Below, one piece after another: positions 22,701 through 32,658 of a stretch of 64,000 nt of DNA; position 1 is the first letter of the stretch; each line of letters opens with the position of its first letter. The translations under genes and the position numbers were made by a program. The DNA comes from Erwinia sp. (GTDB lineage Bacteria; Pseudomonadota; Gammaproteobacteria; Enterobacterales; Enterobacteriaceae), in NCBI GenBank assembly GCA_964016415.1, contig OZ024666.1, positions 2,461,310 through 2,525,309 of the forward strand, read 5' to 3'. The notes below the pieces were generated by a model, which saw only the letters and a list, made by a program, of their open reading frames with translations, was not told the DNA's origin and searched no databases.

Positions 22701-24107
22701 TCAGAATAAATATTTAAAGCGCAAGCGAGCACCGTAACGGGAATCATTATGAGAGTTTTTCTCTTGAGTATCCAGCCACGATGCATACGCTCCGAGATAG
22801 ATATTAAAGTTTGGCATATCTAAGATATTGGGTAATTGCCATGATGTATGGATTGTGTGAATGTCATATTTCCCCGGAATGCGGAATGCACAGCCATCGC
22901 TGCAATTAAGGCTATCAACAGAATTGAAACGCGAAATATCATTGTGTGCATAGATATAACCCAGTTCAACGCGGCGCCATAACCCATTGACTCCGGCACT
23001 GAAATTTGTCTCATCTACGGCATCCATATAGGCAGAGCTCAGGTTCAGCACTACACCATCTACAGGATCATCCTTCAGGGTATTCCATGACATGGTCATA
23101 CCATAACCTGTACGACGCGATTGATCCTGCCAGGTTCCCTTACTGTCTGTATAACCATAGGCATTATTGACCAGGTTACTTTCCACGGCGGCTGCGATGG
23201 AGTAATTACCGGACTGCCAGGCAATGACCGGACGCACGTAAACAACATTTTTCTGGTTATCAAGCGCCGAACCATGATACGCATCGTTCACATACAGTGA
23301 GCTGCCATCTTCCACCAGCGAGTTCACTTCAAAGTACCAGTTATCCAGCGTTTTACTGAACAGGAAGTTCCCGCCGCTGTTACTGCGTCCCCGCGCTTCT
23401 TTCATCATATAAATGTAACCATAACCATCACTGTAGAGGTTATTGGCGGTATTCCCGGAATACTCAATAAAGGTATCCTGATTAAGTGGGAACATATCAT
23501 AAGCTTCGAAGCGACCGACTTTCACTTTCCAGTCATCTTTCTGGCCAAAGAAGAAAGCGGCGTCATCCAAATTCATTTTACCTGTCATGTCAGCCAGCGG
23601 CTGAACAGTAAATCCGGCATAGTGATTATTTGTACCATGCTGGATACCATCGAATCCCAGTAAAATACGCCCGTTAATATCCCAACGCTCTTTAGCGCCA
23701 GGTGCCCAGTCTTTATTTGCGCTGGTTTTCAGCGAGGTGAGGCTGCCGGTACGGCTCGCTCCATCCATATTAAATTCAACATCACCGTAAAATTTCAGTT
23801 CTGAATTCTCACCGACTTTTAACATCGCTTTCGGCGTACTGCCCTGCTGTTCTGTCACTGCAACAACTAAAGGTTTGGCTGTGCTGGCTGAAGGAGTATT
23901 GGTTGCAGAAGTGGTAGGTTTGGTACTTGCTCCATTTTGCCTGGTCAGTTGCGCAATTTCCGCCTCAGCTTTGTCTGCCCGCGATTCAGCTGCTTGCAAA
24001 CGCTCTTCCAGCAACGCAAGACGCTGTTCCGTAGTCAACGGCGCGGCATATAAGTGGCCAGAGGTTAAACAGGCGCATGCTGCCAGTGCATAGATTTTTT
24101 TTATCAT
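22701..24107 (-). CDS. scrY: sucrose-type carbohydrate porin (ScrY/LamB family)
   Basis: Outer-membrane sugar-specific porin. A signal peptide begins at MIKKIYALAACACL. The mature N-terminus has a coiled-coil segment (EQRLALLEERLQAAESRAD) as in ScrY, followed by a low-complexity Ser/Thr/Ala linker and the LamB-type 18-strand barrel starting near LKFYGDVEFNMDGASR and ending in aromatic LRFKYLF. The start at 24107 is chosen because the signal peptide begins there; an earlier in-frame start at 24152 would add 15 residues. It sits between the hydrolase and fructokinase genes. Confidence 0.88.
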   Translation of the reverse strand: MIKKIYALAACACLTSGHLYAAPLTTEQRLALLEERLQAAESRADKAEAEIAQLTRQNGASTKPTTSATNTPSASTAKPLVVAVTEQQGSTPKAMLKVGENSELKFYGDVEFNMDGASRTGSLTSLKTSANKDWAPGAKERWDINGRILLGFDGIQHGTNNHYAGFTVQPLADMTGKMNLDDAAFFFGQKDDWKVKVGRFEAYDMFPLNQDTFIEYSGNTANNLYSDGYGYIYMMKEARGRSNSGGNFLFSKTLDNWYFEVNSLVEDGSSLYVNDAYHGSALDNQKNVVYVRPVIAWQSGNYSIAAAVESNLVNNAYGYTDSKGTWQDQSRRTGYGMTMSWNTLKDDPVDGVVLNLSSAYMDAVDETNFSAGVNGLWRRVELGYIYAHNDISRFNSVDSLNCSDGCAFRIPGKYDIHTIHTSWQLPNILDMPNFNIYLGAYASWLDTQEKNSHNDSRYGARLRFKYLF

Positions 24108-24204
24108 AATTATCTTGCTACCCTTTTCTTTGAAAATGCTGTGTATTGACAATAAAGAAAGTCAGGCAATGCGTATTTGAGTTTTCACTGTCTCTGTCAT
24201 GACA

Positions 24205-25632
24205 TCAGGCCAGTGACCATGCCCCTGAATTCGAGAATACAGCCTGACCGCTCCAGGCAAACAGACTCAGTTCAAGCTCCTGCGGATAGATGCGACTACT
24301 CAGGCACGCTTCTCCCTCGTTAACAAATACTTCCACCGAGGAAGTATCGAAGAAAATACGCAGCTGAATCGTATCAGCCTCTGACAGAGGCACACTCCGC
24401 TGTCCGCATAAGCCAAATTCAGGGTAATGACGCTCAACAATCAGCCTTCGGGACTGATTATCGACAAAAATCCGCACACCTTTACCCAGTGCGATGCCAT
24501 ATTGTTCTGCCGTACTGGCTCGCAGGTCGAAGTGTAAAATAACCTCTGCGGCTTCACAGTGATCGATGACACATTTCTGCTGATTGCACAAGGTGTTATC
24601 TTCCCAGCCCTGCCAGTTTTGTCGTAATGACCCGACCTCTTTTGCCGGCACCATTTTTAAACGATTATCAGCGGTAAGTGACACCTCTCGAGGCAGAGAT
24701 AGCATGCCAGCCCAGCCATCCTGCTGCTCGGGCATCGGAGATTCCCACATCGCTATCCAGCCAATCACGATACGGCGATTGTCAGGGGTGAGAAAACTTT
24801 GCGGCGCATAAAAGTCATGACCGAGATCCATCTCCTCGAAAGGCTGTTGCTGCAAAAATTCTTCTCCGGGTTGCCATTCTCCAACGATATAGCCACTCTG
24901 GAATAAATTACGGTTGGCATATCCCTGTGCTGCCATCCCCTGAGGGGAAAACATCAAAATTTGTTTGTCAGCCAGAGTGAAAAAGTCCGGACACTCCCAC
25001 ATATAGCCCATCTCAGCAGAAGCCTGAGCCAGCACACCTTGTGACTCCCACAAGCGAAGATCCGCTGAACGATAGAGTTGCACTTCACCGATATCATTAA
25101 CCCGGGCGCCTACCACCATGTACCAGTACTCCCCCTGGCGCCACACCTTCGGATCACGAAAATGATGCACACCTGGCGGGGTATCAATGACCATGCCCTG
25201 ACGTGCAAAATGAATACCGTCCTTACTGGTTGCAAGGCATTGAACCTGGAACAGGTTATTATCATCGTTGGGATCACCATGGAACTTATGGCCGGTATAA
25301 ATTAAAGCCAGCTCATCACCGTCGACTACCGCGGAACCGGAAAAACAGCCATCTTTATCTTCCGGGCCTTCCGGTGCCAGTGCAACCGGCAGATGTTCCC
25401 AATGCACTAAATCACGGCTACGGGCGTGTCCCCAGTGCATCGGCCCCCACTTTGTTGAATAAGGATGATGCTGATAAAAGGCGTGATACCACCCATCAAA
25501 AAAGACCAGACCGTTAGGATCGTTCATCCAGCCAGCCTGTGCTGCCAGATGAATTTTGGGATACCAGCGGTGCTGTAATGTGGTGCGTTTCTCTTTCAGT
25601 GTCTCTTCTGCTTTGGCCAGTAACTCACTCAT
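24205..25632 (-). CDS. cscA: sucrose hydrolase (invertase, GH32; CscA-like)
   Basis: Glycoside hydrolase family 32 enzyme that splits sucrose (or sucrose 6-phosphate) to glucose and fructose. About 475 aa. The beta-fructosidase motif GWMNDPNG (nucleophile Asp) is near residue 36; FRDPKVW gives the RDP motif and MWECPDFF the acid/base Glu. Sequence detail (WGPMHWGHA, GHDFYAPQSF, SSVEVFVNEGEA) is closer to CscA, which works on free sucrose, than to ScrB. First gene of the unit; three consecutive ATGs follow GGAG and the third is used here. Confidence 0.88.
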   Translation of the reverse strand: MSELLAKAEETLKEKRTTLQHRWYPKIHLAAQAGWMNDPNGLVFFDGWYHAFYQHHPYSTKWGPMHWGHARSRDLVHWEHLPVALAPEGPEDKDGCFSGSAVVDGDELALIYTGHKFHGDPNDDNNLFQVQCLATSKDGIHFARQGMVIDTPPGVHHFRDPKVWRQGEYWYMVVGARVNDIGEVQLYRSADLRLWESQGVLAQASAEMGYMWECPDFFTLADKQILMFSPQGMAAQGYANRNLFQSGYIVGEWQPGEEFLQQQPFEEMDLGHDFYAPQSFLTPDNRRIVIGWIAMWESPMPEQQDGWAGMLSLPREVSLTADNRLKMVPAKEVGSLRQNWQGWEDNTLCNQQKCVIDHCEAAEVILHFDLRASTAEQYGIALGKGVRIFVDNQSRRLIVERHYPEFGLCGQRSVPLSEADTIQLRIFFDTSSVEVFVNEGEACLSSRIYPQELELSLFAWSGQAVFSNSGAWSLA

Positions 25633-25683
25633 CATCATCACTCCGTTTATTAATCAATTGCGGCTTACTTCCCACAACATAGA

Positions 25684-25697
25684 TGTTAACGTTAACA
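25684..25697 (-). promoter_or_regulatory. LacI-family operator upstream of the sucrose operon
   Basis: TGTTAACGTTAACA is a perfect 14-bp palindrome centred on CG, about 50 nt before the hydrolase start. This form is typical of LacI/GalR-family operators such as those of ScrR/CscR. No such repressor is encoded beside it; the nearby treR product has a different operator. Confidence 0.6.
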
Positions 25698-25909
25698 ATT
25701 GTTATTACCCACGTTAATTATGAATATGTATGATGTTTGTCACAAAAAAAATCAGGGATAAGATCAAAGTGAACAGTGGGTCAGGTGAATGGTTGAGTGC
25801 TCCGGGAGAGTCAATCCCGATAACGCCTCAACCTGTTTTCAAAGCCTTTTTATTGCGCGAGTGACAAAGAATATCATCGCGCATTCAGTTCACAACGATA
25901 ATCAGGCGA

Positions 25910-27055
25910 TTACTTGTGCTCTTCTTGCTGATTATCTTCACGTTCCTCAGCGGGTATGCTCTCCCCTTCAGCGATAAACAAAGCATCGATTTCATCACTG
26001 TTACCACGATGGGAACGACCAGAGAGCAGGTTCCAGCTGGCAATAAACATCGCTGCGATCAACGGCCCGATAACAAAACCGTTGATACCATAAATCTCCA
26101 TGCCACCCAGAGTAGAGATCAGGATCAGATAATCCGGCATCCGGGTATCTTTGCCGACCAAAATCGGACGTAAAATATTATCCACCAGCCCTATCACCAC
26201 CACGAAAAAGGCTACAATGAATATTCCCTGCCATAGCATCCCCGACACAAAGAAGTAAATAGCTGCAGGTACCCAGATGATGGCCGATCCTACCGCGGGT
26301 ATGAGTGAAAGGAAGGCCATCAGCGTTCCCCACAACAAACTGCCATCGATGCCGGTTACGTAGAATGCCAGCCCGCCTAATCCTCCTTGTACCGCAGCAA
26401 CTACCACCGTCCCTTTTACCGTTGCTCTCGACACGGCAACAAACTTCATAAACAGATGATGTTTGATATATTTCGAGAGAGGGAGCGCCTGCAAAATGAC
26501 ATTGACCAGATACGCCCCATCTTTTAATAAAAAGAAAAGTAAATAGAGCATGACACCAAAACCTACAGTAAAACTGAAGGTGCTTTTGCCAATCAGGAAG
26601 ACACTGCCTGCCAGCACCTGGCTGCCTTTCAGGGCAAACTGAGAAAGCCGCTTTTGAATATTTGCCGCCGTGTCCAGCTGATGTTCAGCCAGGAAACGTT
26701 GTATCCAGTTAGGTAAATGCTGCATAACATCAGAAAGTACCATCGGTATCTGGGTGTTGTTGTGCTGCAGTTTTTCATAGACCACATTAAATTCTACCGC
26801 CAGTGATGAGACGATAAGCACCAGTGGGGTGAACACAATCAGACAAATCACCAGTAACGTCAGCAACGATGCCACACCATTTTTACCGCCTGTCCAACCT
26901 TTAAGTCGGTTTTTTAATGGATGGAAAATCACAGCAATCACTGTTGCCCACAACACAGAAGAGGCATAGGGGGTGAGAATTTGTAGAAACGCCAGACTGA
27001 CAATAAACAGAATGACGATAAACAAACCTTTATTAATACCATTAACTTTCATCAT
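25910..27055 (-). CDS. AI-2E family (TqsA/PerM-like) inner-membrane protein
   Basis: 381 aa with about eight membrane segments: two near the N-terminus (FIVILFIVSLAFLQIL, VLWATVIAVIFHPL), one at LLTLLVICLIVFTPL, then a soluble stretch and a C-terminal cluster with the family motif VDNILRPILVGKD and the final IGPLIAAMF helix. Members act as exporters or antiporters of small solutes; no substrate can be assigned. The C-terminal 40 residues are acidic and hydrophilic. It lies between the sucrose and trehalose genes but has no obvious link to either. Confidence 0.8.
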   Translation of the reverse strand: MMKVNGINKGLFIVILFIVSLAFLQILTPYASSVLWATVIAVIFHPLKNRLKGWTGGKNGVASLLTLLVICLIVFTPLVLIVSSLAVEFNVVYEKLQHNNTQIPMVLSDVMQHLPNWIQRFLAEHQLDTAANIQKRLSQFALKGSQVLAGSVFLIGKSTFSFTVGFGVMLYLLFFLLKDGAYLVNVILQALPLSKYIKHHLFMKFVAVSRATVKGTVVVAAVQGGLGGLAFYVTGIDGSLLWGTLMAFLSLIPAVGSAIIWVPAAIYFFVSGMLWQGIFIVAFFVVVIGLVDNILRPILVGKDTRMPDYLILISTLGGMEIYGINGFVIGPLIAAMFIASWNLLSGRSHRGNSDEIDALFIAEGESIPAEEREDNQQEEHK

Positions 27056-27236
27056 TTCTTGCTAACCCATTATCATGATTAACAAATCATAGAAGGCATC
27101 ATAAGTTTTGCAACCCAATGAGCCCACGCTTTCTCTTCTGTCTCATGCTGTAGCTTATTTTGAATGCTCAACACCAGCTGACAGACATGCTATATTAGCT
27201 GTATCAATGTTCACGGACTGACATGACAGTTTAATG

Positions 27237-28196
27237 ATGCAAAATCGCCTGACAATCAAAGATATTGCCCTGTTGTGCGGTGTTGGTAAATCGACGGTTT
27301 CCCGGGTAATTAATGGTGGGCATGGCGTCAATCCCGATACCTGTCAGCGTGTACGCCAGGTAATTGCTGAACAACGTTTTACCCCTTCTAAATCAGCGCG
27401 TTCTATGCGTGGCGGTAGTGAAAAAGTCATCGCGATTATTGTCTCACGACTTGACTCACCTTCTGAGAGTCAGGCCGTGCGAGCCATGCTCCCCCTGCTC
27501 TATCAACATGGTTATGACCCGATTGTGCTGGAAAGTCAGTTTCAGACAGAGCGTGTGGATGCGCACCTGCAGGTTCTCAGCGAACGGAATATTGATGGCG
27601 TTATTGTGTTTGGCTTTACCGGATTACAAGCCAGACAGCTGACAGGGTGGCAGGATAAAATCGTGCTCATGGCGCGCCCTTTACATGGTTTTTCATCTGT
27701 CTGTTATGATGATGCAGGTGCTATCAGTTCACTGATGGAGAGATTAATTACTGACGGTTCACGGCATATCAGTTTCGTCGGAGTTGCTCATCATGATACA
27801 ACAACGGGCAAGCGGCGCGCTGAAGCCTATTCGGCAAGCTGTCAGCAACACGGATTGCACGAAACCATTGCGCTGGGTGATCTGAGCTATCAGAGCGGCT
27901 TTGAGCTGTTATTCAGAGTGTTGAAGCCCGAGACTCAGGCAATCATTTGTGCCTCTGATACTATTGCGATCGGTGTCTGCAAAGCGTTGCAACAAACACA
28001 GAGCAAAGCTATTCAGGTCTGTTGTATTGGTAGTAATCCCCTGCTGCACTTTCTCTTTCCCGACACGTTGCAGGCGCGTTTAGGCTACCACGAGAGCGGT
28101 AAAGTCGCGGTCACTCAGCTCATTGGTCAGTTAACCGGTAACCTGCCACATCGACAATTAATAATGCCTCTGGAATCACCCTTATTACAGCAATAA
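27237..28196 (+). CDS. treR: trehalose operon repressor TreR
   Basis: LacI-family repressor that controls treBC in response to trehalose 6-phosphate. It is 319 aa from the second ATG (315 in E. coli). The N-terminal HTH IKDIALLCGVGKSTVSRVIN is followed by the hinge (SKSARSMRGGSEKV) and a periplasmic-binding-protein-like effector domain. Similarity to E. coli TreR runs throughout (KVIAIIVSRLDS, NIDGVIVFGFTG, SVCYDDAGAI). It is upstream of treB on the same strand with a perfect operator between. Confidence 0.93.
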   Translation: MQNRLTIKDIALLCGVGKSTVSRVINGGHGVNPDTCQRVRQVIAEQRFTPSKSARSMRGGSEKVIAIIVSRLDSPSESQAVRAMLPLLYQHGYDPIVLESQFQTERVDAHLQVLSERNIDGVIVFGFTGLQARQLTGWQDKIVLMARPLHGFSSVCYDDAGAISSLMERLITDGSRHISFVGVAHHDTTTGKRRAEAYSASCQQHGLHETIALGDLSYQSGFELLFRVLKPETQAIICASDTIAIGVCKALQQTQSKAIQVCCIGSNPLLHFLFPDTLQARLGYHESGKVAVTQLIGQLTGNLPHRQLIMPLESPLLQQ

Positions 28197-28246
28197 CTAT
28201 GTGACTGCCCCTGGGTTCGTACTGTTTATGTGACATCCTGCACAAC

Positions 28247-28264
28247 TTTGGGAACGTTCCCAAA
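28247..28264 (+). promoter_or_regulatory. TreR operator upstream of treB
   Basis: TTTGGGAACGTTCCCAAA is a perfect 18-bp palindrome containing GGGAACGTTCCC, the known TreR-type operator core. It is 52 nt upstream of treB, in a position to block its promoter. Confidence 0.85.
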
Positions 28265-28315
28265 CAAAATAACAATTACCCTTTAGGATGAGTAGCATTA
28301 TCAGGGAGGAGACTC

Positions 28316-29761
28316 ATGTTCACTGAACCTTATCTCGGGGAAACAGCGATGAGTAAAGATATTGATAATAATATCAGAAAGTTAATTTCTTTAATCGGTG
28401 GGCCAGACAATATTGCCAGCGTCAGTCACTGTATCACACGGTTGCGTTTTGTCCTGCACGATCCGGCACGTGCCGATGTGGCAGGTATTGAAACACTGCC
28501 TATGGTAAAAGGCTGCTTTACCAATGCCGGGCAATTCCAGGTCGTTATCGGACCGGGTGTCGATGCCTATTATCAATCACTACTGGCCATTTCACAGAAA
28601 TCAGGCAGTGATAAAGAGGCGGTCAAAGCGGCAGCACGGCAAAATATGAGTCAGATGGAACGCGGTATCTCACACTTTGCAGAGATTTTTTTTCCGCTAT
28701 TACCCGCACTTATCAGTGGTGGTTTAATCCTTGGTTTCCGCAATGTTATCGGTGACATACCACTATACGACGGTAAAACGCTGACACAAATTTCCTCCGT
28801 CTGGAAAACACTCTATGACATGCTCTGGTTGCCTGGTGAAGCGATTTTCATGTTTTTGCCTGTTGCGGTCTGTTGGTCGACGGTCAAAAAAATGGGGGGG
28901 AGCGAAATCCTGGGGATCGTGCTCAGTATTACGCTGGTTTCACCGCAGCTGATGAATGCCTACGATCTTGGTAAGCAGGTGCCCGATGTCTGGCAATTAG
29001 GCAGTTTCGCGATTGCAAAAGTGGGCTATCAGGCACAGGTTATTCCTTCTATGCTGGCTGGAGTTGCCTTAGCTTTCATTGAGCTAAGGCTAAAAAAATG
29101 GGTGCCAGATGCTTTCTATCTGGTTATTGTACCTGTCACTTCCCTTATCCTCGCGGTGCTGCTGGCACATACACTGATTGGACCTTTCGGCAGGATGATT
29201 GGTGACGGTGTTGCATGGGCGGTTAACAGTGTCATGAGTGGTAGTTTTGCACCTGTCGGAGCGGCACTGTTTGGCTTCCTGTATGGTCCACTGGTCATTA
29301 CTGGCGTGCATCAGACCACCCTCGCCATCGACATGCAGATGATTCAAAGTACCGGAGGAACCCCGGTATGGCCACTGATAGCTTTGTCTAACATTGCTCA
29401 GGGTGCCGCCGTTGTCGGGATTATCATTGCCAGCGAAAAGAAAAATGAGCGTGAAGTCTCCGTGCCAGCTGCTGTCTCTGCTTTTCTCGGTGTCACTGAA
29501 CCCGCAATGTATGGCATCAACATCAAATATCGCTATCCGATGCTCTGCGCCATGGTGGGGTCTGCTGTTGCCGCGCTGCTGTGCGGACTGAACGGCGTGA
29601 CAGCTAATGGTATTAGTGTTGGTGGTCTGCCAGATATTCTGTCAATTAAACCGCTCTACTGGGGTATCTATGGATTGGCAATGTTAACTGCCATCGTGAT
29701 TCCCATGCTACTCACTGTGATTATTTACAAAAGACAAGCCAGAAGGACCCAGCCATTATGA
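28316..29761 (+). CDS. treB: PTS trehalose-specific EIIBC component TreB
   Basis: Imports trehalose as trehalose 6-phosphate; EIIA-Glc (Crr) supplies the phosphate in the family. It is 481 aa. The EIIB domain at the N-terminus has the phosphorylatable Cys in VSHCITRLRF; the EIIC domain follows with FFPLLPALISGGLILGFRN and GVTEPAMYGIN. GGGAGG lies before ATG 28316; a second start at 28349 (MSKDIDNN) would align better with E. coli TreB. It overlaps treC by 4 nt (ATGA). Confidence 0.94.
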   Translation: MFTEPYLGETAMSKDIDNNIRKLISLIGGPDNIASVSHCITRLRFVLHDPARADVAGIETLPMVKGCFTNAGQFQVVIGPGVDAYYQSLLAISQKSGSDKEAVKAAARQNMSQMERGISHFAEIFFPLLPALISGGLILGFRNVIGDIPLYDGKTLTQISSVWKTLYDMLWLPGEAIFMFLPVAVCWSTVKKMGGSEILGIVLSITLVSPQLMNAYDLGKQVPDVWQLGSFAIAKVGYQAQVIPSMLAGVALAFIELRLKKWVPDAFYLVIVPVTSLILAVLLAHTLIGPFGRMIGDGVAWAVNSVMSGSFAPVGAALFGFLYGPLVITGVHQTTLAIDMQMIQSTGGTPVWPLIALSNIAQGAAVVGIIIASEKKNEREVSVPAAVSAFLGVTEPAMYGINIKYRYPMLCAMVGSAVAALLCGLNGVTANGISVGGLPDILSIKPLYWGIYGLAMLTAIVIPMLLTVIIYKRQARRTQPL

Positions 29762-31407
29762 CATTGCTAAATACCACTGAGTGGTGGAAAAACGCGGTGA
29801 TTTACCAGATTTACCCGAAAAGCTTCGCTGATACAACAGGGTCAGGTCAGGGAGATTTAAATGGTATTACAGAAAAACTGGATTACCTTAAACAGCTCGG
29901 TGTTGATGCCTTGTGGATAACGCCGGTTTATCCTTCTCCGCAAATTGATAACGGCTACGATGTAGCCGATTACTGCCAGATCGACCCCACTTATGGCACG
30001 TTGGCAGATTTCACCCGTCTGACAGAGGCCGCCCACCAACGTGGGATTCGCATCATCATGGACATGGTGTTTAATCATACTTCAACGGAACATGCCTGGT
30101 TCAAAGCCGCCGAAGATCCTGAGAGTCCCTGGCGTGACTTTTATTTGTGGCAGAATGGCGACTTCCCGACACCACCGACACAATGGCGATCAAAATTTGG
30201 CGGCAATGCCTGGCAATGGCATGCGGCGAGCCAACAATACTACCTGCACCTTTTCAGTCCACAGCAGGCTGACCTGAACTGGGAACATCCACCGGTACGT
30301 GAAGCCCTCAAACAAGTGTGTCGTTTCTGGGCAGCTCAGGGAGTCGATTGGCTTCGACTGGATGTGATTAATCTGGTTTCCAAAACAGCAGGTTTTCCTG
30401 AGGATCCCGATGGCGATGGCCGGCGTTTTTATACCGATGGTCCCCGCATTCACGAATTTCTGCAGGAGTTCAGCCGGGATGTCTTTCAACCCCTTGGCCT
30501 GATGACTGTGGGCGAAATGTCGTCTACAACACTGGAAGCTTGTCAACAGTATGCGGACCTGCGTGGTGATGAATTGTCGATGACCTTCAATTTTCATCAC
30601 CTGAAAGTGGATTATGCCGGAGGTGAGAAATGGAGTGATGCACCGGCAGACCTGCTGGCGTTAAAAAATCTGTTCCGAATCTGGCAACAAGGGATGCATA
30701 ACCGCGCCTGGAACGCGCTCTTCTGGTGTAACCATGATCAGCCTCGTATTGTGTCACGCTTTGGCAACGACAAACAATGGCGCGTTATCTCGGGGAAAAT
30801 GCTGGCCATGGTACTGCATGGAATGCAGGGCACGCCCTACATCTATCAGGGTGAAGAGATTGGTATGACCAATCCTGGTTTCAGTCATATCGGACAATAC
30901 CGCGATGTAGAAAGTCTCAATATGTATCAGGAGAGAGAAACTGCCGGGAAAGATAACGCTGAAACCTTAGCGATTCTGGCACGTAAATCCCGCGACAATA
31001 GCCGAACGCCGATGCAGTGGAATAACGCATCACATGCAGGTTTCACCACCGGTAGCCCGTGGATTGACGTTTGTGAAAACTATACTGATATCAACGTTGA
31101 GAAGGCATTAGGCGATCCTGAATCACTGTTTTATCTTTATCAGAAATTGATCGCTCTGCGCAAAGCTGAGCCGATTTTCACTCTCGGTGATTATGACGAT
31201 CTCCTGCCGGAACACCCGTCACTCTGGTGTTATGTTCGCCATTGGGAGCAGCAAAAACTTACGGTATTGACTAACTTCACCGCAGAACAACAACCCTGCA
31301 GTTTAGTCAGTCAGGGCATAGCACCTTTACTGACCAATTACCCGGATTCACCAGCATGCGGAATTTTAAGACCGTATGAGTGTGTTTATCTGCTCAACAC
31401 TGCCTGA
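29758..31407 (+). CDS. treC: trehalose-6-phosphate hydrolase TreC
   Basis: GH13 enzyme that cleaves trehalose 6-phosphate to glucose and glucose 6-phosphate. It is 549 aa (551 in E. coli). GH13 regions are visible: DMVFNHTS (region I), WLRLDVINLV (region II, nucleophile Asp), TVGEMSS (region III, acid Glu) and FWCNHDQPR (region IV). The start overlaps the treB stop, indicating translational coupling. Confidence 0.96.
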   Translation: MTLLNTTEWWKNAVIYQIYPKSFADTTGSGQGDLNGITEKLDYLKQLGVDALWITPVYPSPQIDNGYDVADYCQIDPTYGTLADFTRLTEAAHQRGIRIIMDMVFNHTSTEHAWFKAAEDPESPWRDFYLWQNGDFPTPPTQWRSKFGGNAWQWHAASQQYYLHLFSPQQADLNWEHPPVREALKQVCRFWAAQGVDWLRLDVINLVSKTAGFPEDPDGDGRRFYTDGPRIHEFLQEFSRDVFQPLGLMTVGEMSSTTLEACQQYADLRGDELSMTFNFHHLKVDYAGGEKWSDAPADLLALKNLFRIWQQGMHNRAWNALFWCNHDQPRIVSRFGNDKQWRVISGKMLAMVLHGMQGTPYIYQGEEIGMTNPGFSHIGQYRDVESLNMYQERETAGKDNAETLAILARKSRDNSRTPMQWNNASHAGFTTGSPWIDVCENYTDINVEKALGDPESLFYLYQKLIALRKAEPIFTLGDYDDLLPEHPSLWCYVRHWEQQKLTVLTNFTAEQQPCSLVSQGIAPLLTNYPDSPACGILRPYECVYLLNTA

Positions 31408-31420
31408 CCACCACGCAGCT

Positions 31421-31447
31421 GAAGGGCTGGTTTCTCACCAGCCCTTC
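31421..31447 (+). terminator. treC / rlmG stem-loop
   Basis: GAAGGGCTGG / CCAGCCCTTC (31421-31430, 31438-31447) with a 7-base loop, directly after treC and overlapping the last codons of the convergent rlmG. No strong T-run follows on the plus strand. Confidence 0.6.
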
Positions 31448-32577
31448 GAATGACGTAGTTTTACCGACCGCAACACGACAAATTTTTTATCCGCATCGAG
31501 TGTCGTACAATTGCCAAACACCTTTTTCAGTTTACGGTAATAATCCAGATGCCGGTTACCTACTACCCGTAGTTCCCCCCCCTGCTGCAAACAGCGCCAG
31601 GCATCACAGAACATCTGCCACGCTATCTCATCGGTCAACGAATTCTGTTGATGAAAAGGGGGATTACACAAGACCGCACTAAAATGGTTTGCCGGAAATC
31701 CCTGCAATGCATTATTCACAATAAAATGGCAGCGCGCCTCATCCTGAGGCCGGTTGAGATGAACATTCAGTTGACTGGAAGCAACAGCCATCGATGATTC
31801 ATCAATGAAGTGGATTTCTGCCTGCGGATTTTCAGTCAGTAAGCTCAAACCAATCACCCCATTGCCACAGCCGAGATCGGCAATGTTGCCTGGCAGGTCA
31901 CGGGGCAGATTCATCATTAAACGACGCGTACCAATATCGAGTCCGGTGCGCGAAAAGACATTCGCATGGTTATGTATACAATAGGGGCTGTTTTCCAGCG
32001 GCCAGGACTGTATCATTGCATCATCTGCCAAGGCTGGCAGTGTTGGCTGACAGCAAATCAGGCGCGCTTTTTTTACCGCCAGCGATGTCGTTACCGGGCC
32101 CAGAACTCTGGCAAACAGTTGCAGTGTTGAGCTATGAATCTCTTTCACTTTACCTGCGGCAACGATGACGGTTTCCGGTGTAACGACTGCACGCAACGTG
32201 CGTAACTGATACTCAAGCAGTGCCAGTGTTTTAGGAATTTTTATCAATACCCTTGAAGGGGCTGATGGTAAAGGTGCCAGACTATCGAGCAGCGTCACCT
32301 GGCTGGCATCGGCTGCATTTTGCGCAAGATTTTCACGGGTCGCGATACGACTCAGTAATGAGTCACTGATGCTGTAACACTCTTCGGATGCCAGGGCGCA
32401 AGCCAGAGCACCAAACGCATCATTAAAAATCAGTATTACACCTGAAGCGGGTTGAGTAGCACAATGGTCGAGAAGATACTCATCTGCCGCATCCCAGGCC
32501 TGGAGTGGGCTTCCATCACGCAAAGGTGGAAAACGCTGTAATTGCAATGTACGGTCACTGAGTACCAACTGGCTCAT
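31435..32577 (-). CDS. rlmG: 23S rRNA (guanine1835-N2)-methyltransferase RlmG
   Basis: SAM-dependent methyltransferase with a degenerate N-terminal domain and a catalytic C-terminal domain. It is 380 aa. [16 protein letters not shown] is the SAM-binding motif and NPPFHQQ the N6/N2-type catalytic motif. The related enzyme RsmC was considered, but [29 protein letters not shown] and the neighbours ygjP-alx-sstT identify RlmG. Confidence 0.93.
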   Translation of the reverse strand: MSQLVLSDRTLQLQRFPPLRDGSPLQAWDAADEYLLDHCATQPASGVILIFNDAFGALACALASEECYSISDSLLSRIATRENLAQNAADASQVTLLDSLAPLPSAPSRVLIKIPKTLALLEYQLRTLRAVVTPETVIVAAGKVKEIHSSTLQLFARVLGPVTTSLAVKKARLICCQPTLPALADDAMIQSWPLENSPYCIHNHANVFSRTGLDIGTRRLMMNLPRDLPGNIADLGCGNGVIGLSLLTENPQAEIHFIDESSMAVASSQLNVHLNRPQDEARCHFIVNNALQGFPANHFSAVLCNPPFHQQNSLTDEIAWQMFCDAWRCLQQGGELRVVGNRHLDYYRKLKKVFGNCTTLDADKKFVVLRSVKLRHSKGW

Positions 32578-32658
32578 GGAAACTCCTGATGCATTAACGG
32601 TCCCGCGCTTTATCCCTTAAAATCGTCGCCCAGTAAACTTTTTTTTCAGGAGCACGCT

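Noticed and set aside
31435-32577. Gene as rsmC (16S m2G1207 methyltransferase)
   Set aside because: RlmG and RsmC share the fold, but the linked ygjP-alx-sstT genes and RlmG-like segments favour RlmG.
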